A program made the position numbers and the translations under genes. Shown in pieces: positions 18,787-28,996 of a DNA stretch of 64,000 nt; position 1 is the stretch's first letter, and each line of letters begins with the position of its first letter. The stretch spans positions 3,273,001 to 3,337,000 of the forward strand of contig NC_015559.1 in NCBI RefSeq assembly GCF_000214215.1, in the 5' to 3' direction. The notes beneath the pieces were generated by a model that worked only from the letters and a program-made list of their open reading frames with translations, did not search any database and was not told where the DNA came from. The stretch comes from Marinomonas posidonica IVIA-Po-181 (GTDB taxonomy: Bacteria > Pseudomonadota > Gammaproteobacteria > Pseudomonadales > Marinomonadaceae).

Positions 18787-19899
18787 CTATTTTTTCGCTT
18801 TCATAGAGGATTGGGGGGCTTTAAGCAGCTCTGAAAGCACCACTAAACGCACACCATCTCGCCCCAAATCAACTAACCTTTTCTGTAAATAAGACATGGT
18901 TTCTGGGTATGGGTGACCAATTGCTAAAGCACTACCATGGCGACGAGCCAGTTTTAGTAAACGAGAGAATTGTCTGTCTATGGCTTGTTCTGTTCGAATA
19001 TTATCCAGAAACACATCTCGACGGACTGTCCTCAAACCATACTCTTGCGCCGTTTTTTCAGCCACACTGTCTGGACTGGTTAAACTGTCAATAAAAAAGA
19101 GCGAACGCGCTTTTAGCACCTCCATCACCCATTTCATTGATTCTGTCTTAGTGGTAAGTAAGCTGCCCATGTGATTATTAGCGCCCTGAATTCCAGGAAG
19201 GCCTTCAAGATCCTTAATAAGCACCGCTTTCAATTCTTGTTCTGACATCTTGGCATAGAGCCCACCAGGACCAAGTTTTAATTCTCTTTGGTTTTCCATC
19301 GGCGCGTGCAATAACGTCATACGTGATTGCGCTTGCGCCCGGACCGCTGTCTGATGGGCATAAGGTGTCTCAGGTAAGATGGCCAAAGCCACTTCCATCG
19401 GCAAAGCCAAAGACGCTTCCATACCACGACGGTTATAGCCTAAATCATCAATTAAAATAGCGATCTTAGGTGGTTTGGGGTGATCGTCCATAAAGCCTTT
19501 TTTCGCCATCGAGTTTTCCTCATTTAAGGGTGTCTCATCCGGCTTAGGCAAGATTGGTTGTGCTGACTCAGGAGGGAGTAAGATAGGCGCAACAATAGGT
19601 TTCCATGTGTGTTCTGAATCAATGATTGGATAAGTATTTTCAAGCGTTTTTGGCGTGGGTGTCACAGGTAAAATAGGACCAAGCCATTCAGGCTCTTTCG
19701 GCATTTTTTGTTCTGGTAGGGCCAAATACTCACTTAAATCGAAAACATCTTCCGTTTTAGAAGGCCGCTCCAAGGTAACATAGTCATCCGCAGCCCAAGC
19801 AGCCGACAAAAACAATGTATTACTACAGACAAAAAATATAATCAAAGACGCCAGTTTAACACTGGCGTCCGTTAGGTAGGTTTTCACGGGATACATCAC
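18787..19899 (-). CDS. yibQ: Divergent polysaccharide deacetylase (YibQ family)
   Basis: Exported protein of 370 aa. A signal peptide (about residues 1-36, ending AWAAD) and a proline-rich linker (about 60-125) precede the deacetylase-like domain. The domain starts with PKIAILIDDLGYNRRG and contains LHAPMEN and GANNHMGS, motifs of the DUF610/YibQ family. The enzymatic role is unproven in any organism I know. It is the last gene of gpmI-envC-ctpA-yibQ, the enteric order, which ties it to cell-wall processing. It follows ctpA with only 2 nt between. Confidence 0.88.
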   Translation of the reverse strand: MMYPVKTYLTDASVKLASLIIFFVCSNTLFLSAAWAADDYVTLERPSKTEDVFDLSEYLALPEQKMPKEPEWLGPILPVTPTPKTLENTYPIIDSEHTWKPIVAPILLPPESAQPILPKPDETPLNEENSMAKKGFMDDHPKPPKIAILIDDLGYNRRGMEASLALPMEVALAILPETPYAHQTAVRAQAQSRMTLLHAPMENQRELKLGPGGLYAKMSEQELKAVLIKDLEGLPGIQGANNHMGSLLTTKTESMKWVMEVLKARSLFFIDSLTSPDSVAEKTAQEYGLRTVRRDVFLDNIRTEQAIDRQFSRLLKLARRHGSALAIGHPYPETMSYLQKRLVDLGRDGVRLVVLSELLKAPQSSMKAKK

Positions 19900-19901
19900 A
19901 A

Positions 19902-21173
19902 CTATTGAATCAGTTTAGGAAGCGTCTTTAGCAAAGTCACAGCTTGGAATAATTGGAAATCGGTTTTAGCCAGTTCTCCAATGCCGGTTACGACATCGGC
20001 ACTGGTTCGCTCTTCACCACCTGTGCCATTGCCAAGATGACCTTTTAACTCAGCCTCTTTCACAAAAAACTGGCCCTCATCAAAACTTAAACTGGCTTGC
20101 GGCACCACTAAGTCTGGCTGAATGCCTTGGGCCTGGATAGAGCGACCATTTGGCGTGTAATACAAGGCCGTGGTTAACTTCACAGCATCGCCATTAGAGA
20201 GTGGTACCACGGTTTGAACAGACCCTTTACCAAAGGTTTCCGTCCCTAATATCACCGCTCGCCGATGATCTTGCAAAGCTCCTGCAACAATCTCCGATGC
20301 CGAAGCCGAACCTTCATTGACCAATACCACCAAAGGCTCTTTCTCAAATAAGGTGGTGCGGCTACTCGCAACATACTGACTTTTAGACATTTCATGACGT
20401 CCGTCGGTATAGACAATCATGCCGGAATTAATAAAGGCATCCACCACACCAACGGCACTTTGTAATACGCCACCTGGGTTATTTCGCAAGTCCAATACGA
20501 CCCCTTGAATGCTTTTCTCTGCTTGCAATTTTTTGATGGCCTTATTGAACTCATCAGCCGTATCACCTTGGAACTGACTGATACGGAAATACGCGATTGC
20601 ACCTTCCAACCATTTGTAAGAAACACTGGCATCTTCAACCAAACGGCGAGTCAACTCAAACGGTTGAATCTCACCATTACGCTCAATGTCTAAACTGACC
20701 TTAGTGCCAACCTCTCCTCGCATTAAGGTAATGATGTCCTGCATCCCTAAATCTGTGATCAGTGTCTTATTAATGCGTACGATCACATCGCCCGGTAGAA
20801 TCCCCGCTTCAGATGCTGCAGAGCCATCAATTGGCGTGACCACGGTGAGACGCTTGTCTTTCATCTCAACTTCGACACCAATGCCGGCATAATTGCCTGA
20901 CGTCAGTTCATTAAATGCCACTAACTCAGTTCTGGTGAAATACTCAGAATGCGGATCAAGACCTGCCGCCATGCCTTTTAAGGCCTTATGAAGAATCTCC
21001 TCATCCGACAGAACTTCAACATAGCCTTCGCGAATGGTTTCAAAGGTTTCAACGAAGGATTGGATTTCCGCTGTGGGTAAAACAGAATCCTGGTTCGCGT
21101 CGACAGCAAAAGCAACGGGCATGATACTCGACAACAAACATACCAAGATGCCATAACGCAGAAAATTGACCAT
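19902..21173 (-). CDS. ctpA: C-terminal processing peptidase (S41 family)
   Basis: Periplasmic serine protease of about 423 aa. Signal peptide (about 1-25), a helical region, a PDZ domain with YAGIGVEVEMKDKRL and GDVIVRIN (about 95-175), then the S41 catalytic domain. The nucleophile serine is in EGSASASEIVAGAL and the general-base lysine in TFGKGSVQ. Such proteases trim periplasmic substrates, including peptidoglycan hydrolases and their adaptors, which fits the envC neighbour. I prefer the ATG at 21173 because TAGGA lies 6 nt before it; an ATG two codons upstream overlaps that site. Confidence 0.92.
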   Translation of the reverse strand: MVNFLRYGILVCLLSSIMPVAFAVDANQDSVLPTAEIQSFVETFETIREGYVEVLSDEEILHKALKGMAAGLDPHSEYFTRTELVAFNELTSGNYAGIGVEVEMKDKRLTVVTPIDGSAASEAGILPGDVIVRINKTLITDLGMQDIITLMRGEVGTKVSLDIERNGEIQPFELTRRLVEDASVSYKWLEGAIAYFRISQFQGDTADEFNKAIKKLQAEKSIQGVVLDLRNNPGGVLQSAVGVVDAFINSGMIVYTDGRHEMSKSQYVASSRTTLFEKEPLVVLVNEGSASASEIVAGALQDHRRAVILGTETFGKGSVQTVVPLSNGDAVKLTTALYYTPNGRSIQAQGIQPDLVVPQASLSFDEGQFFVKEAELKGHLGNGTGGEERTSADVVTGIGELAKTDFQLFQAVTLLKTLPKLIQ

Positions 21174-21195
21174 ATTCATTCCTATAAACTGTTCT

Positions 21196-22329
21196 CTAAC
21201 CTGACACCCAAGACAATGGGTTCAGCGGCGCACCATTGTGTCGTATCGCAAAAAATAAGGCGCTATCAGGACGACCGCCTGTACTGCCTGCCATGGCTAC
21301 AATATCATTAGCACCAACCCATTCGCCAACTTCTTTTAGTAAACTTTGATTATAACCATACATAGACATATAACCGTCGCCATGGTCCAAAATCAGCAAA
21401 AAACCAAAGCCGCGCATCCAATCCGCAAACACCACTCGACCTTGTGAAATAGCTCGCACAGGTTCGCCCTCTTGAGCTTTCAGTGTCACCCCCCCTAAAT
21501 CAATACCACCAGAAGGCAGTTTTGCCATCCGCTTTAACGGATTGACCAGCTGGCCACGGAGAGAAGAAAAAGGCACTTCAGGATCGGGAATTTGAATATC
21601 GGCTAAGGCTTCTTCCAGTTGCTGCAATAAAGCCTGTAAGTTTTGCTGGTCCTGTTTCAATTGATTGGCTTTTTGACCCCCTTTGGCAAGGTCACTGTCC
21701 AGTTTCGCTAACAAGGTTCGTCGCTGCGACTGCTGAGAAAGCAGGCTTTTACGTTGTGATCTCAATTCAACGTCTTCTCGCGCTTGTTGAGCACGATGAC
21801 TGCGAATGCTTTTTTCCACCAAATTTAGGTCATTAACTTCAGTGATAAAGCCATTAATCAATGACTGTCGGGCATTCGAGAAGTAGCGGTTATATTGCAC
21901 CAAACGCTGCGCATCTTCCGAATTATTGCCGTTTAAAAAGAGTTTAATACTTTCTTCTTTGCCTGAACGATAAACCGCCCTTAATTGGGCGGCTATTTGA
22001 TCGTTCTGTTGTTGGATGCTTAATTGCAGTGACCGCTGCTGAACCCTCAACTCGCTCAGCTGCTGCTCACCCTTTTTTAAGCTGTCTTGAATGCTTTGAA
22101 TCTTCTTCAATAACTCTTGAATGTCTTTCTCTTTTCCTTCAAGTTGCTTTTCAACATCCGAACGTTCTGATTTGATTTCTTTCAGCCAAGTATTGAGCTT
22201 TTTCAAATCTTTTTGCAAAGCCTGAATCTGCTGTTTTGCTTCCTCTGGCGTTTGTGGTTCTCCCACCGCCAAGCTCACACTTGGCAGTAGGATAAAGCAC
22301 AACAGAAAAGAACGTATAAAGCCTATCAT
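21196..22329 (-). CDS. envC: Murein hydrolase activator EnvC
   Basis: Periplasmic activator of cell-separation amidases in enterics. Signal peptide (about 1-21), a very long coiled coil (about 25-240), and a C-terminal LytM/M23 domain (about 260-377). The M23 domain is degenerate: the zinc ligands expected near GIDLGG and YGYNQSL are absent, as in known activators that lack peptidase activity. The 377 aa are close to E. coli EnvC. It starts 8 nt after gpmI, behind GAGG, and ctpA follows 16-22 nt later. Confidence 0.93.
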   Translation of the reverse strand: MIGFIRSFLLCFILLPSVSLAVGEPQTPEEAKQQIQALQKDLKKLNTWLKEIKSERSDVEKQLEGKEKDIQELLKKIQSIQDSLKKGEQQLSELRVQQRSLQLSIQQQNDQIAAQLRAVYRSGKEESIKLFLNGNNSEDAQRLVQYNRYFSNARQSLINGFITEVNDLNLVEKSIRSHRAQQAREDVELRSQRKSLLSQQSQRRTLLAKLDSDLAKGGQKANQLKQDQQNLQALLQQLEEALADIQIPDPEVPFSSLRGQLVNPLKRMAKLPSGGIDLGGVTLKAQEGEPVRAISQGRVVFADWMRGFGFLLILDHGDGYMSMYGYNQSLLKEVGEWVGANDIVAMAGSTGGRPDSALFFAIRHNGAPLNPLSWVSG

Positions 22330-22336
22330 TATGACC

Positions 22337-23866
22337 TCATGAACGCGTTAAGATACTAACGCCTGTCATTTCACTAGGAATCTCCATGCCCATCATATCC
22401 AACAAGGTCGGCGCAAGATCGCACAAAGAACCTTGGTTCAGCCCCAAGCCTTGGCTCGGTGAGTACAACACTAAAGGCACAGGGCCGTTTGTATGTGAGG
22501 TAAGAGGCTGAGAACCATCATCGCTTAGCATTTGCTCAACGTTACCATGGTCCGCCGTAATCAAACATTGGCCACCATTCACCTCTAATGCCGCCATAAT
22601 TCGACCAAGACATGCATCCACCGCTTCCACCGCTTTCACCGCCGCTTCGAAAATGCCACTGTGTCCAACCATGTCACCGTTTGCGAAGTTACAAATAATG
22701 GTGTCGTATTTGCCCGCTTCGATCACTTCCACCAGCTTATCGGTGACTTCCGGCGCACTCATCTCTGGTTGTAAATCGTAGGTCGCTACATTAGGCGATG
22801 GAATCAATTCACGCTCTTCACCGTCGAACAAGGCCTCTTCACCGCCATTAAAGAAGAAAGTCACGTGTGCGTACTTTTCTGTTTCCGCAATGCGCAATTG
22901 CTTCTTACCTTGGTTCGCCAAGACTTCACCTAAGGTATTTTTCAATGACTCAGGTGGAAAAGCCACATCCGCAGCAATATCAGACGCGTATTCTGTAAAG
23001 GTCACGAAAGCAGACAGATTGGGCACAACTTTACGCTCGAAACCATCAAAGCCAGCGTCAGTGAATGCTCGCGTCAATTGACGAGCACGATCTGGACGGA
23101 AGTTAGCAAACACAATGGCATCGCCATCTTCCACCTTAACCGCGTCACCAATCACAGATGCTTTCACAAACTCATCATTTTCGTCACGTTCATAAGCGGC
23201 CTGAACAGCTTGCTCAGCCGTCTCGGCTTGAAACTCGCCTTTGCCTAATACAATGGCATCATAAGCGGTTTGAACTCGCTCCCAGCGATTGTCTCGGTCC
23301 ATGGCATAATAACGCCCGGTCAAGGTCGCGATTTTACCAACCCCCAATTCAACCAGCTTACTCTCAAGTTCTGCGACTGGCGTTTGTGCAGAACGAGGCG
23401 GAGTATCGCGACCATCGGTAAATCCGTGTACATAAATGGCTTTCGCTCCACGCTTCGCCGCTAACTCACACATAGCCATAATTTGCTCATGATGACTGTG
23501 TACACCACCGTCCGATAACAAGCCTAAAATATGAACGGCTTTTCCGGCTGCGACGGCTTTATCTACCGCATTCACCAAAGCCGAATTGTCGAAGAATGAA
23601 CCGTCTTCAATCGCTTTACCAATGCGGGTGAAGTTTTGATACACCACTCGACCGGCTCCTAAGTTCATGTGGCCGACTTCTGAGTTGCCCATTTGACCGT
23701 CAGGTAACCCCACTGCCAAGCCAGATGTTTTGATCAAAGTATGAGGGTAGTTCGCCCAAAGCTTATCCCAATTCGGTGTGTTTGCCGCCTCAATCGCGTT
23801 GGATTTAGAGGTTTCGCTGTAGCCCCAACCATCAAGGATGAAAAGGGCAGTGGTTTTTTTGTTCAT
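22337..23866 (-). CDS. gpmI: 2,3-bisphosphoglycerate-independent phosphoglycerate mutase
   Basis: Manganese-dependent interconversion of 3- and 2-phosphoglycerate in glycolysis and gluconeogenesis. It is an alkaline-phosphatase-fold enzyme of 509 aa, the standard size. The phosphorylated serine is in [17 protein letters not shown]. Metal ligands appear in the N-terminal [16 protein letters not shown], and the C-terminal [10 protein letters not shown] and TSHTNGPVP motifs. First gene of the gpmI-envC-ctpA-yibQ cluster. In many relatives yibN lies divergently next to it; here about 6 kb of catabolic genes intervene. Confidence 0.97.
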   Translation of the reverse strand: MNKKTTALFILDGWGYSETSKSNAIEAANTPNWDKLWANYPHTLIKTSGLAVGLPDGQMGNSEVGHMNLGAGRVVYQNFTRIGKAIEDGSFFDNSALVNAVDKAVAAGKAVHILGLLSDGGVHSHHEQIMAMCELAAKRGAKAIYVHGFTDGRDTPPRSAQTPVAELESKLVELGVGKIATLTGRYYAMDRDNRWERVQTAYDAIVLGKGEFQAETAEQAVQAAYERDENDEFVKASVIGDAVKVEDGDAIVFANFRPDRARQLTRAFTDAGFDGFERKVVPNLSAFVTFTEYASDIAADVAFPPESLKNTLGEVLANQGKKQLRIAETEKYAHVTFFFNGGEEALFDGEERELIPSPNVATYDLQPEMSAPEVTDKLVEVIEAGKYDTIICNFANGDMVGHSGIFEAAVKAVEAVDACLGRIMAALEVNGGQCLITADHGNVEQMLSDDGSQPLTSHTNGPVPLVLYSPSQGLGLNQGSLCDLAPTLLDMMGMEIPSEMTGVSILTRS

Positions 23867-23957
23867 GGTAATCTATCCCGTAAATTGATCATGATTATTA
23901 TTTGATACTATCACAGGCTTGTAATTTTGTTACAGACTGCCCAATCTATTCAGGTCA

Positions 23958-24866
23958 TTAATTTTGTTTATGGTGGTCTAGGACAGCTAAAAGCCAATCA
24001 CGAAATACCACCACTTGCTCCAGATCGGCCTTATCAACTGGGTACGACAGAAGGTATTCATGCGGTGTGGCCACAGGCCCACCAAACGGTGCCACCAATT
24101 CACCACTAGCAAGACTTTTGTCCGCTAAAATACAGGGTAAAATAGCAACCCCCATACTGTTCTTCGCCGCCTCTAACAACATATGAAAATGCGCGAACGA
24201 AGCACCGGCAAATGAACCACTTGCTAAACCTTGCGACACCATCCAATCTGGCCAAGCATTAATTCTCGACGACAAATGCAAAAAAGGAAACTGAGTCACA
24301 TCCCCCACTTGCCAAGCAGACTTACTCGCGTCTACCCTTTCTAACAAAAGCGGTGAACACACAGCTAAAACATCTTCCCTCAGCAACTGATGGGACACCG
24401 CTCTTGGCCAATGATCGCCACCGTAATGCAAGATCACATCCACAGCATCTGGATCGATTTTAGCGGCATCGTCTAATGAACGAACTTTGATTTGGAATTG
24501 TGGGTGAAGACGCTGAAACTCAGCCAGTAATGGCATTAGCCAGTATGAAGCCAGGGTAGGCAAAGCCGACAAGGTCAGAGTGGTTTTTTCATCTTCACGA
24601 TGCAGCATTCGCAAGGATGCGTTTTCCATTCGATCCAGCAAGGGCACCACTTCTTTATAATAAGCGGCCCCTGTTCCCGTCAGTACCAAGCGCTTATTAA
24701 GACGAATAAAAAGGTCACGAGAAAGAAATTCTTCAAGATTACGAATCTGACGACTTACGGCACTTTGAGTTAGATGCAACTCTTCTGCAGCCTTGGTAAA
24801 GCTTAAATGTCTAACCGAAGCTTCGAAACACTTCAAAGCTGTGGAGGATGGGATATAACGACGCAT
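23958..24866 (-). CDS. LysR-type regulator (GcvA-like)
   Basis: Transcription factor of 302 aa. The N-terminal helix-turn-helix contains SFTKAAEELHLTQSAVSRQIRNLE (about residues 22-45), followed by a substrate-binding-like effector domain. The start RRYIPSSTALKCFEA resembles the GcvA/AmpR subgroup. It is downstream of amaB-amaA on the same strand, with a 122-bp gap, so it may be cotranscribed and control pipecolate/lysine catabolism. That role is inferred from position only. Confidence 0.88.
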   Translation of the reverse strand: MRRYIPSSTALKCFEASVRHLSFTKAAEELHLTQSAVSRQIRNLEEFLSRDLFIRLNKRLVLTGTGAAYYKEVVPLLDRMENASLRMLHREDEKTTLTLSALPTLASYWLMPLLAEFQRLHPQFQIKVRSLDDAAKIDPDAVDVILHYGGDHWPRAVSHQLLREDVLAVCSPLLLERVDASKSAWQVGDVTQFPFLHLSSRINAWPDWMVSQGLASGSFAGASFAHFHMLLEAAKNSMGVAILPCILADKSLASGELVAPFGGPVATPHEYLLSYPVDKADLEQVVVFRDWLLAVLDHHKQN

Positions 24867-24988
24867 GCTAGGCGCTACTCATTAGCTAAAAACATAAGCC
24901 AACCACTGTATCCTATAACGTGATAATTCCCAACCAGTAAAAAGCAAATAACGCGTAAAATCGCACCAAAAAGATGCGCATTTTTTCG

Positions 24989-26260
24989 CTAACGTAAGGC
25001 ATGAGTTTGCTGCCCCAAATGATAAGTTTGTGCTCCTAACTCGTAAAAAATACGTTGTATCTCACGAAATGGAATGTCTTTTAGCTTTGTCATGGGCACA
25101 GATAACGCTTCTCGCTGCCCTGTTATCCATTGTGCTAACTCCATCCCCATCACAGTGCCAGGACCAATACCACGGCCACTGTAACCCGAAATACTCAACA
25201 AACCTTCCTTAAGCTGCTGACAATGAGGTAAATGATCCGCACTGTACGCAATTTTCCCTGTCCAACTATACTCCCAAGTTAATTTACCGAGCGACGGAAA
25301 AAGCTCTCTTACGCGTTGTGATGCCCAATTTGACAAGACTCGCCCTTCTGCTCCCATGCCGCCAAAAATCAACCGCCCATGTTGGTCTAAACGAAAAGAA
25401 CTCATCACAGTGCAGGTGTCCCAAACCCCTTCTTTGTTTGGCAATATCTTAGCAAGCTGAGATGAGGTTAATGGCTGACTCGCTAATTGAGAGTAAGCAA
25501 TGGGGACAAATTTACTCGACTGATTTGCCACACCATATTGGCAATAAGCATTGGTGGCTAAAATCACCTTACTGGCCGTCACTTCTCCAAGAGGCGTTTT
25601 GACTAACCAATTTCCCTGTGAAGACGTCAAACTGGTTACAGGTGAATACTCAAACAATTTCGCCCCTTCTTTTAAGGCCGCTTTGGCAAGTCCCCGAACA
25701 TAAGACAAGGGCTGAATGGTCCCCGCTCTTGGATCAAACAAAGCCCCATTAAACTTGTCTGAGCCAATGCGAGCTTGAGCTTGCTCGGCAGACAATAAAC
25801 TCACTGGTGCACCACGCAACTTTAATTGCGCAAAACGACGCTCTAATTGCGCCAAGCCTGCCTGACCAACGCCCGCGTGCAAGGTGCCATTTCGAGTCGC
25901 CTCACACTCAATGCCATATTCTTCAATGAGTTGAAAAACAGAGTCTGGTGCCACCGCAAGGGCATCATACATTCGCCTTCCCGCCTCAACACCAAGCTGC
26001 TTATCCAATAAGTCAGGCTCTAACCAAACCCCAGCATTGACTAGGCCCACATTCCGACCTGAACCACCATAGCCGAGCTCATCGGCTTCCAATAACAAGA
26101 CTGACATGCCCTCTTTGGCTAAATGCAGTGCTGTTGACAGCCCAGTAAAACCAGCCCCAACAATCACTAGATCAACCTGATGCGATCCTTTTAAAGCACT
26201 CAGCTGGGGGGCGTCTGTCGCACTCGCTCGCCAAAGAGACTGACAAGGGGATTCCATCAT
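24989..26260 (-). CDS. amaA: FAD-dependent amino acid oxidoreductase, probable L-pipecolate oxidase
   Basis: Flavoprotein of the DAO family, 423 aa. The dinucleotide-binding motif VIVGAGFTGLSTALHLA is near residues 32-48, followed by GYGGSGRNVGLVNAG, a block typical of this group, and SGYSGRGIGPGT near the C-terminus. The likely reaction is L-pipecolate to 1-piperideine-6-carboxylate. The assignment depends on the neighbour amaB, whose product consumes that intermediate; alone it could be another DadA/PuuB-type oxidase. It starts at the first of two adjacent ATGs behind GAGGG, 29 nt after amaB. Confidence 0.78.
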   Translation of the reverse strand: MMESPCQSLWRASATDAPQLSALKGSHQVDLVIVGAGFTGLSTALHLAKEGMSVLLLEADELGYGGSGRNVGLVNAGVWLEPDLLDKQLGVEAGRRMYDALAVAPDSVFQLIEEYGIECEATRNGTLHAGVGQAGLAQLERRFAQLKLRGAPVSLLSAEQAQARIGSDKFNGALFDPRAGTIQPLSYVRGLAKAALKEGAKLFEYSPVTSLTSSQGNWLVKTPLGEVTASKVILATNAYCQYGVANQSSKFVPIAYSQLASQPLTSSQLAKILPNKEGVWDTCTVMSSFRLDQHGRLIFGGMGAEGRVLSNWASQRVRELFPSLGKLTWEYSWTGKIAYSADHLPHCQQLKEGLLSISGYSGRGIGPGTVMGMELAQWITGQREALSVPMTKLKDIPFREIQRIFYELGAQTYHLGQQTHALR

Positions 26261-26289
26261 CTACACACCCTCACTAAGCCAAGCCAAAC

Positions 26290-27834
26290 TTACTCAAAGA
26301 CAATCCCTTGCGCTAACGGCAAGTCGCCACCATAATTCACCGTATTCGTCGTACGGCGCATGTAATTTCGCCAAGCATCAGAACCGGATTCACGACCACC
26401 ACCTGTGTCTTTTTCGCCGCCAAATGCACCACCGATCTCAGCACCAGAAGTACCAATATTGACATTGGCGATACCACAGTCAGAACCCGCTGGCGACATA
26501 AAGAATTCGGCTTCGCGCATGCTCTCAGTGAAGACTGCAGACGATAAGCCCTGCGGTACTTCATTTTGGATCTCCACGGCCTCCGCAAAATCTGTGTAAG
26601 TTAAAACATATAAAATAGGCGCGAAGGTTTCTTCGTGCACAATCGGCGCGTCATGAGCAATGCGTACAATAGCTGGTTTTACATAATAGCCACCTTGAGG
26701 TACGCCTTCGGTAACACGTTCACCACCACACACCATTTCGCCGCCTTGCTGCTTCGCAGATTCTAGAGCCGCCTGCATCCGCTGATAACTTCCCGCATCA
26801 ATCAATGGTCCGACCAGAGTTCCCTCTGTCAAAGGGTTGCCAATCGGCAAAGACGAATAGGATTTCTCCAAACGAGACACCAAGCTGTCCACAATGTCGT
26901 CATGACAAATCAAACGTCGCAACGTCGTACAACGCTGTCCTGCTGTGCCTGCTGCGGAAAACACAATGGCGCGTAATGCCAAATCCAAATCCGCTGTGTC
27001 TGAGACAATCATGGCATTGTTACCGCCTAATTCGAGCAATGAGCGACCTAAACGCGCTGCCACCGTTTGAGCCACTGCTCGTCCCATTGCAGTCGAACCT
27101 GTCGCTGACACAAGAGGAAAGGTCTCACTCGCGGCAATGGCTTCACCAAGATCACGATCACCAATCATCACAGAGACAGAGGCTTTGGGTATGTCAGGCA
27201 TATCCGCCAACACATTTTGCGCAATTTGATACATGGCTAAAGCACAGAGTGGCGCTTTTTCAGACGGCTTGAGCAAGATTGGATCACCACAAATGAGACC
27301 TAACATAGCATTCCAAGACCAAACCGCCATAGGGAAATTAAACGCCGTAATCACCGCCACTGGGCCCAGTGGCTGCCATTGTTCCATCATACGGTGGCCA
27401 GGGCGTTCAGAGACAATAGACAAACCATGCAGCATTCGTGACTGACCGACGGCAAAATCACACACATCAATCCATTCCTGCACTTCACCCAACGCCTCTG
27501 CCATAATTTTGCCTGCTTCCAGCGAAATCACTTGTGCCAATTCGTGTTTATACTTACGAGCTTCTTCACCAATACGACGAACAAGCTCACCACGACGCGG
27601 CGCAGGAATAGTACGTAAGGCTTTAAATGCCGCTTTCAATTCGGCGCTAACCTCATCTAATTGCTCTGGCGTGGCATTCAAAAAGCTGGATAGAACGGCC
27701 CCATCAATTGGACTGTTGGCAGAAAAAGCGGCACCATGGCCTAATGACATTGTGTTCCCAGTCATCACACTATAGTAAGTATCGCCCTCTTTTAGCTTGT
27801 TAATACCCAACATTTCTAAGCAAGTCTGTGACAT
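26290..27834 (-). CDS. amaB: Aldehyde dehydrogenase, probable 1-piperideine-6-carboxylate dehydrogenase
   Basis: NAD-dependent aldehyde dehydrogenase of the antiquitin (ALDH7) group, 514 aa from the ATG at 27834, which has an AGAGG site. It carries AFNFPMAVWSWNA, SATGSTAMGRAV, the glutamate in LELGGNNAMIV and the catalytic cysteine in GTAGQRCTTLRR. The GQRCTT form and NIGTSGAEIGGAFGGEKDTGGGRESGSD are typical of the group that oxidises aminoadipate semialdehyde. With amaA next door, conversion of piperideine-6-carboxylate to 2-aminoadipate is the best call. First gene of the minus-strand ama operon. Confidence 0.85.
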   Translation of the reverse strand: MSQTCLEMLGINKLKEGDTYYSVMTGNTMSLGHGAAFSANSPIDGAVLSSFLNATPEQLDEVSAELKAAFKALRTIPAPRRGELVRRIGEEARKYKHELAQVISLEAGKIMAEALGEVQEWIDVCDFAVGQSRMLHGLSIVSERPGHRMMEQWQPLGPVAVITAFNFPMAVWSWNAMLGLICGDPILLKPSEKAPLCALAMYQIAQNVLADMPDIPKASVSVMIGDRDLGEAIAASETFPLVSATGSTAMGRAVAQTVAARLGRSLLELGGNNAMIVSDTADLDLALRAIVFSAAGTAGQRCTTLRRLICHDDIVDSLVSRLEKSYSSLPIGNPLTEGTLVGPLIDAGSYQRMQAALESAKQQGGEMVCGGERVTEGVPQGGYYVKPAIVRIAHDAPIVHEETFAPILYVLTYTDFAEAVEIQNEVPQGLSSAVFTESMREAEFFMSPAGSDCGIANVNIGTSGAEIGGAFGGEKDTGGGRESGSDAWRNYMRRTTNTVNYGGDLPLAQGIVFE

Positions 27835-27997
27835 ATTTTGCCTCTTTATATAGGTCAATTCGAAAGATGCTTTCACCTTATCCCAGCCAAGATAGAAATG
27901 AGAAATATGCTTTTTCTGCTGGTGGTCTAGTTTTTTCCTATAGCACCACCTAAAACCTATCGGTATATTGAAGACTCATTTTGTCATTGAGGTTCTA

Positions 27998-28873
27998 ATG
28001 GACATTCGATCTTTGCGTTATTTCATTGCCGTGTATGAGGAAGGCAGCCTAAGTGCCGCCGCCAAACGCTGTTTTGTGGCTCAACCATCAATTTCGAATA
28101 CTGTGAGCCAATTAGAAGAAGACCTAGGCACCAAGCTCTTTGTACGACACTCAAAAGGCGTATCAGCAACCGATAGCGGGACGCAATTGTATCCCCATGC
28201 CTGTAAAATGGTGAATGACATGAGCAGCATGCGTCAGCTATTTCGTCAAACGCCGGCACCGCTTACCTTGTCTATTTCTCTTGCGCCATTTTTATCCGGC
28301 GCTTTGATAAGCCAAGTGATTAAAACCATGCTGGATGAAGTCTCTGGACTCACATTAAAACTGGTCGACGAATCGGAAAGTGCCGATCTACGATTTACTT
28401 GTCATCGTTATACTACTGAAGAAGACGTGTTTTACCCTTTATGGGAAGACGATTATGTCATCGCCATGCCACTCGACCATTGGCTATCCGACTTCCCTTC
28501 CCTATCCATTAAACAAATCGACAAACAGCCTTTTATCTCTCGCACACCTTGTGACATTTTCGAATCGTGGCACTATCTAATGCAAAAACAAGAGCTCACC
28601 ACTGATGTGAGAGCGCAAGTGAAAACCGAGGAATACGCCTTGGATCTGGTTGCCGCTGGACTGGGTATTTCACTGATTCCTGAGCATTCATCCCGAGGTC
28701 GAAAAGACTTATGTCTCAGGCCCTTAAATGACGTCAAATTGAAACGCGTGGTTGGATTAGCACATCAGAAATCCCGAAGCTTTCCAGCGCATTTGATCAA
28801 CACCATATTAACGGCGAAACAACAGCTATTCGTTCCAACCAGAGCAAAAGAAAGCGTTCTGCGTGCAAAATAA
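27998..28873 (+). CDS. LysR-type regulator, divergent from amaB
   Basis: Transcription factor of 291 aa from the ATG at 27998; the upstream in-frame start at 27968 lacks the canonical LysR beginning. The helix-turn-helix contains SLSAAAKRCFVAQPSISNTVSQLE (about residues 16-39), and a shorter effector domain follows. It is divergent from amaB across about 160 bp and upstream of the DUF1338 gene. It is therefore the better candidate for direct control of the lysine block. Confidence 0.88.
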   Translation: MDIRSLRYFIAVYEEGSLSAAAKRCFVAQPSISNTVSQLEEDLGTKLFVRHSKGVSATDSGTQLYPHACKMVNDMSSMRQLFRQTPAPLTLSISLAPFLSGALISQVIKTMLDEVSGLTLKLVDESESADLRFTCHRYTTEEDVFYPLWEDDYVIAMPLDHWLSDFPSLSIKQIDKQPFISRTPCDIFESWHYLMQKQELTTDVRAQVKTEEYALDLVAAGLGISLIPEHSSRGRKDLCLRPLNDVKLKRVVGLAHQKSRSFPAHLINTILTAKQQLFVPTRAKESVLRAK

Positions 28874-28996
28874 AGCCACTTAATCTGGTTTTAGTTCGCA
28901 CAACTTTTCTTCATCATCAGATGCTTTTTTAGCTTTTGTCGAAGCCCTTAGTGATGCAGTAGAGTAATGCAAAGACAATTCATTAGGAGCAACACC

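Noticed and set aside
26805..27272. 155-codon frame antisense to amaB
   Set aside because: Composition is that of a shadow of amaB, with no start signals.
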